This document shows positions 61,706-64,000 of a stretch of 64,000 nt of DNA, in pieces. The notes below the pieces were generated by a model. The model was not told where the DNA came from. It saw only the letters and a program-made list of their open reading frames with translations, and searched no databases. Position 1 is the stretch's first letter. Every line of letters begins with the position of its first letter. A program made the translations under genes and the position numbers. This stretch comes from Hyphomicrobiales bacterium (GTDB lineage: Bacteria; Pseudomonadota; Alphaproteobacteria; Rhizobiales; Rhizobiaceae). The DNA lies in contig UBQW01000010.1 of the NCBI GenBank assembly GCA_900467745.1, forward strand, positions 372,001 through 436,000, given 5' to 3'.

Positions 61706-61755
61706 CGCTGATATCCTCGATGAGGTAGTCAGAACTGGGAAAAAGGGTGAAATGG

Positions 61756-63201
61756 TCAGGCGTGGGCCGGCTGCCGCCTGCGGCGAGCAACGAGTAGCGC
61801 GATGACGAGTGCAGCGAGGATCAACGCCACGGCAAACGCCGGAACGATGAACGGTGCAACCGCTGCCAATACCGGCTTTTCTCCACCCTCGCGGACACGC
61901 AGGACATCTGCTGCGGTGACGGTCACCTTGCCGTTGCCGAAATGGCTCAGCACATAGTTGCTGACATCGGCGACGTCCTTGTCGGAGAGGCGATCGGTGT
62001 AAGACGCGTTCTCGCCGAAGGCCGGCATGAATGTCGGTACGCCGTCGATCGTGCGCGACAGGCCGAACAGGATCGTTGCGATCAGGTTGTCCGGGTTATT
62101 GCCGCCGGTTGCGGTATTGTGAAAGAGCGACGGATAGTGGTCGTTGCCCTCGCCATCGACCTGATGGCAGGCGGCGCAGGAGCCGCTGAAGATATGGAAG
62201 CCCTTCTCGGTCACGGCCTGGCCAGGCAGGCCACGTAGATCGAGTTCGGCTGTCGAGGCCTTGCCGACATCATAGCGCGGCGTGGCTTCGCCAGTGGTGA
62301 TCGGCTTCGTATCCTTCAGATAAACGACGAGCGACTTGAGGTCCGCCTCGGTTAAGTGCTGCATGCTGTGCTCGATGGCTTCCGCCATCGGGCCGGCTGC
62401 CTGCGCCTTGCCGACGACATGGCCGGTGCGCAGATACTGCACGAGTTCCTCGTCGGACCAGCCGCCGATGCCATCAACCTTGTCGGAGGTGATGTTCGGT
62501 GCGAACCAAGACCCGATGGACGCGCCCGAAAGCGCCCGGCTTCCGCTTTCCGACATAAGGAGATTGCGTGGCGTGTGGCAGGTGCTGCAGTGCTCGAGAG
62601 CCTCGGCCAGATAGGCGCCACGGTTCCACTCGGCGGACTTGGATGCATCCGGGTGGAAGCGATCCTTGTCGAGGAAGAGCAGGTTCCACACCGACATAGA
62701 GGCGCGGATGCTGAACGGGAATGGCAGCGCCGTCTTCTCCGGCGCGTGATCAATCGGCTTCACGTCCTGCATAAAGTAGGCGTAGAGCGCGGAGATGTCC
62801 TCGTCGGAGAGCTTGGCGTAGGCCGTGTAAGGCATCGCCGGATAGAGATGGCTGCCATCCTTGGCGACACCGTTGCGAACGGCGTGAGCGAAGTCTTCCT
62901 CGCTGTATGTGCCGATGCCGTCGGTCTTGGATGGCGTGATGTTGGTCGAGAAAATCTTGCCAAGCGGCGATTCGATCGCATAGCCGCCGGCAAAGGGCTG
63001 CCCGGAGTTGGGCGCGGTATGGCACGCGGCGCAATCGGCCGCGGTCGCTAGGTAGCGGCCCTTGGTGACCAGGTCGGTTGGCGTCGCCGTCTGATCTTGC
63101 GCGGAGGCTGCGCCAGTGATGGACACCAGCGCGGACAGACAGAGTGCGATCGATCGCAGGCGTTTAAAGTGAGGCCGAGAGATGGCGGTATGCAAATGCA
63201 T
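61756..63201 (-). CDS. Triheme cytochrome c subunit of the membrane flavo-dehydrogenase
   Basis: This protein of about 481 residues has a signal peptide, three heme-binding motifs (CAACH, CSTCH, CAACH at about 53, 206 and 343) and a C-terminal membrane anchor (FIVPAFAVALILAALVIALLVA). It passes electrons from the flavoprotein to ubiquinone. Order cytochrome, small, large with short gaps makes one operon. I chose the ATG at 63201; a TTG at 63225 is an alternative. Confidence 0.88.
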   Translation of the reverse strand: MHLHTAISRPHFKRLRSIALCLSALVSITGAASAQDQTATPTDLVTKGRYLATAADCAACHTAPNSGQPFAGGYAIESPLGKIFSTNITPSKTDGIGTYSEEDFAHAVRNGVAKDGSHLYPAMPYTAYAKLSDEDISALYAYFMQDVKPIDHAPEKTALPFPFSIRASMSVWNLLFLDKDRFHPDASKSAEWNRGAYLAEALEHCSTCHTPRNLLMSESGSRALSGASIGSWFAPNITSDKVDGIGGWSDEELVQYLRTGHVVGKAQAAGPMAEAIEHSMQHLTEADLKSLVVYLKDTKPITTGEATPRYDVGKASTAELDLRGLPGQAVTEKGFHIFSGSCAACHQVDGEGNDHYPSLFHNTATGGNNPDNLIATILFGLSRTIDGVPTFMPAFGENASYTDRLSDKDVADVSNYVLSHFGNGKVTVTAADVLRVREGGEKPVLAAVAPFIVPAFAVALILAALVIALLVARRRRQPAHA

Positions 63202-63450
63202 TATCGACGTGCTTTCATCAAGCATGAATAAACGACAACAGGCTTTGCATCACCTCCCACGAGCGTAGCCGATCCACGTCGCCGCGAGGACATATGTGAA
63301 AAACGTCGATTCAAGCCAATGTAAGAAAAGCAAATCACTGAACTTGCTTTGCTAAATCGCTCTAAATGAGGATATGGCTTTATGCGTCGACGTGTCACGC
63401 TCGCGACTTGGCAATCGTCATAACCGCGCTATGCTGCGTTTGAAAATCAA

Positions 63451-63463
63451 TTTGTCATACAAA
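63451..63463. promoter_or_regulatory. T-N11-A palindrome, candidate LysR site
   Basis: TTTGT-CAT-ACAAA is a perfect dyad in T-N11-A form, 30 bases before the LysR start, in the region divergent from the cytochrome operon. Confidence 0.4.
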
Positions 63464-63492
63464 CAGTTTTCACAGAAAATGAAAGCGGAACC

Positions 63493-64000
63493 GTGAAATT
63501 CGACCTGATTGACTTACGCATATTCCTGGCTGCGGTCGACGGCGGTAGTCTGACAGCCGCCGCTCGTCAGAACAATGTCGTCGTGGCGGCCGTAAGTGCG
63601 CGCCTGAGGCGTCTTGAGGAGGCGTTCGATCTCGAGCTCTTCGAACGTACTGGACGGGGGATCAAGCCGACCTTGGCGGGCGAAATGCTGGCAAGTCATG
63701 CCCGTCAGATACTGGACGACGCTCGCCGGATCGAGGCCGACCTCGACGCTTTCGCCGATGGCCGCAGCGGTCATGTCAGGTTGCTGTCAAACACCAATAT
63801 GCTTGCAGAGCATTTGCCGCAGGCGCTTGGCGCCTTTCTTGCAACAAGCCCGGATATCAGTGTCAGCGTCGAGGACAAACCGAGCCTCGAGGCGGTGAAC
63901 CTACTGAAGCAGGGCCAGGCAGATATCGCGATTGTTGCCTCCTCGGCCGATATGACCGGGCTCGAGCGGTTTCGTTTCGTTCCCGACCGTCTGGTGCTGA
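63493..64000 (+). CDS. LysR-family transcriptional regulator, N-terminal part
   Basis: The frame starts at GTG 63493 and stays open to the window end (169 codons). It has the LysR HTH (FDLIDLRIFLAAVDGGSLTAAA, core about 2-23; AVSARLRRLEEAFDLELFERTGRG) and the start of the substrate domain (GHVRLLSNTNMLAEHLPQAL). It is divergent from the flavo-dehydrogenase operon and may control it. The effector domain is cut off. Confidence 0.88.
   Translation, partial: MKFDLIDLRIFLAAVDGGSLTAAARQNNVVVAAVSARLRRLEEAFDLELFERTGRGIKPTLAGEMLASHARQILDDARRIEADLDAFADGRSGHVRLLSNTNMLAEHLPQALGAFLATSPDISVSVEDKPSLEAVNLLKQGQADIAIVASSADMTGLERFRFVPDRLVL

Overview
The window looks like a chromosomal or large-plasmid segment of a fast-growing rhizobium (Rhizobiaceae, probably Rhizobium). 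The clearest marker is glnII (eukaryotic-type glutamine synthetase II) with a divergent small gstI-like gene and a sigma-54 promoter. ABC importers, GntR/LacI/ROK regulators and sugar-acid catabolism dominate the rest, with high GC and many ATGA or TGATG gene overlaps. I see no tRNA, rRNA, CRISPR array, insertion sequence or phage gene.

Layout. 1-4480: end of an RND efflux operon with two adaptors and one pump, convergent with a flavoprotein (4481-5689). 5830-7611: gstI/glnII. 7816-12794: a compact RiPP-type locus with a SARP-like TPR regulator, a 41-aa candidate precursor peptide, a stand-alone YcaO, TfuA, an 89-aa unknown protein and an XRE regulator. 13396-17328: cupin, CbpM/CbpA-type chaperone pair, inositol-phosphatase-like enzyme and divergent LacI regulator with twin operators. 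17434-25170: AraC regulator, TonB-dependent siderophore receptor, a 48-aa membrane protein, hybrid histidine kinase, heme oxygenase and a small unknown.

25271-36010: a catabolic island built from a dimethylformamidase-like hydrolase, a NitT/TauT-type ABC importer, a histidinol-dehydrogenase-like enzyme that has lost histidinol-type residues, a zinc alcohol dehydrogenase, an APH-fold kinase, an SDR and a HutC-type GntR regulator. An ATGTATA-containing dyad lies in front of all four transcription units, so I infer one regulon for an unidentified (possibly sulfonate or amide) substrate. A two-hairpin sRNA candidate lies at its left edge.

36039-43310: a potassium-channel-like protein, a small conserved protein, and a CUT1-type sugar ABC system with a cytoplasmic DUF5060 glycosidase-like protein, facing a ROK regulator (43543-44742). 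44770-59413: a D-apiose/D-apionate island with apiose-type ABC transporter, apsD, apnL, apnO, oiaK and a RuBisCO-like protein (oiaX). A dihydroxyacetone-kinase-type pair, a triose-phosphate-isomerase paralogue and an RpiB paralogue together form an L-erythrulose route to erythrose 4-phosphate. A FadR/NanR-type GntR regulator sits at the right end, and the two main promoters share a CTGGTATRATGAGT motif. 59530-63201: a three-subunit membrane flavo-dehydrogenase (GMC subunit, Tat small subunit, triheme cytochrome c), followed by a LysR regulator cut by the window end.

Functions are assigned from protein motifs, gene order and family knowledge only; no database search was run.
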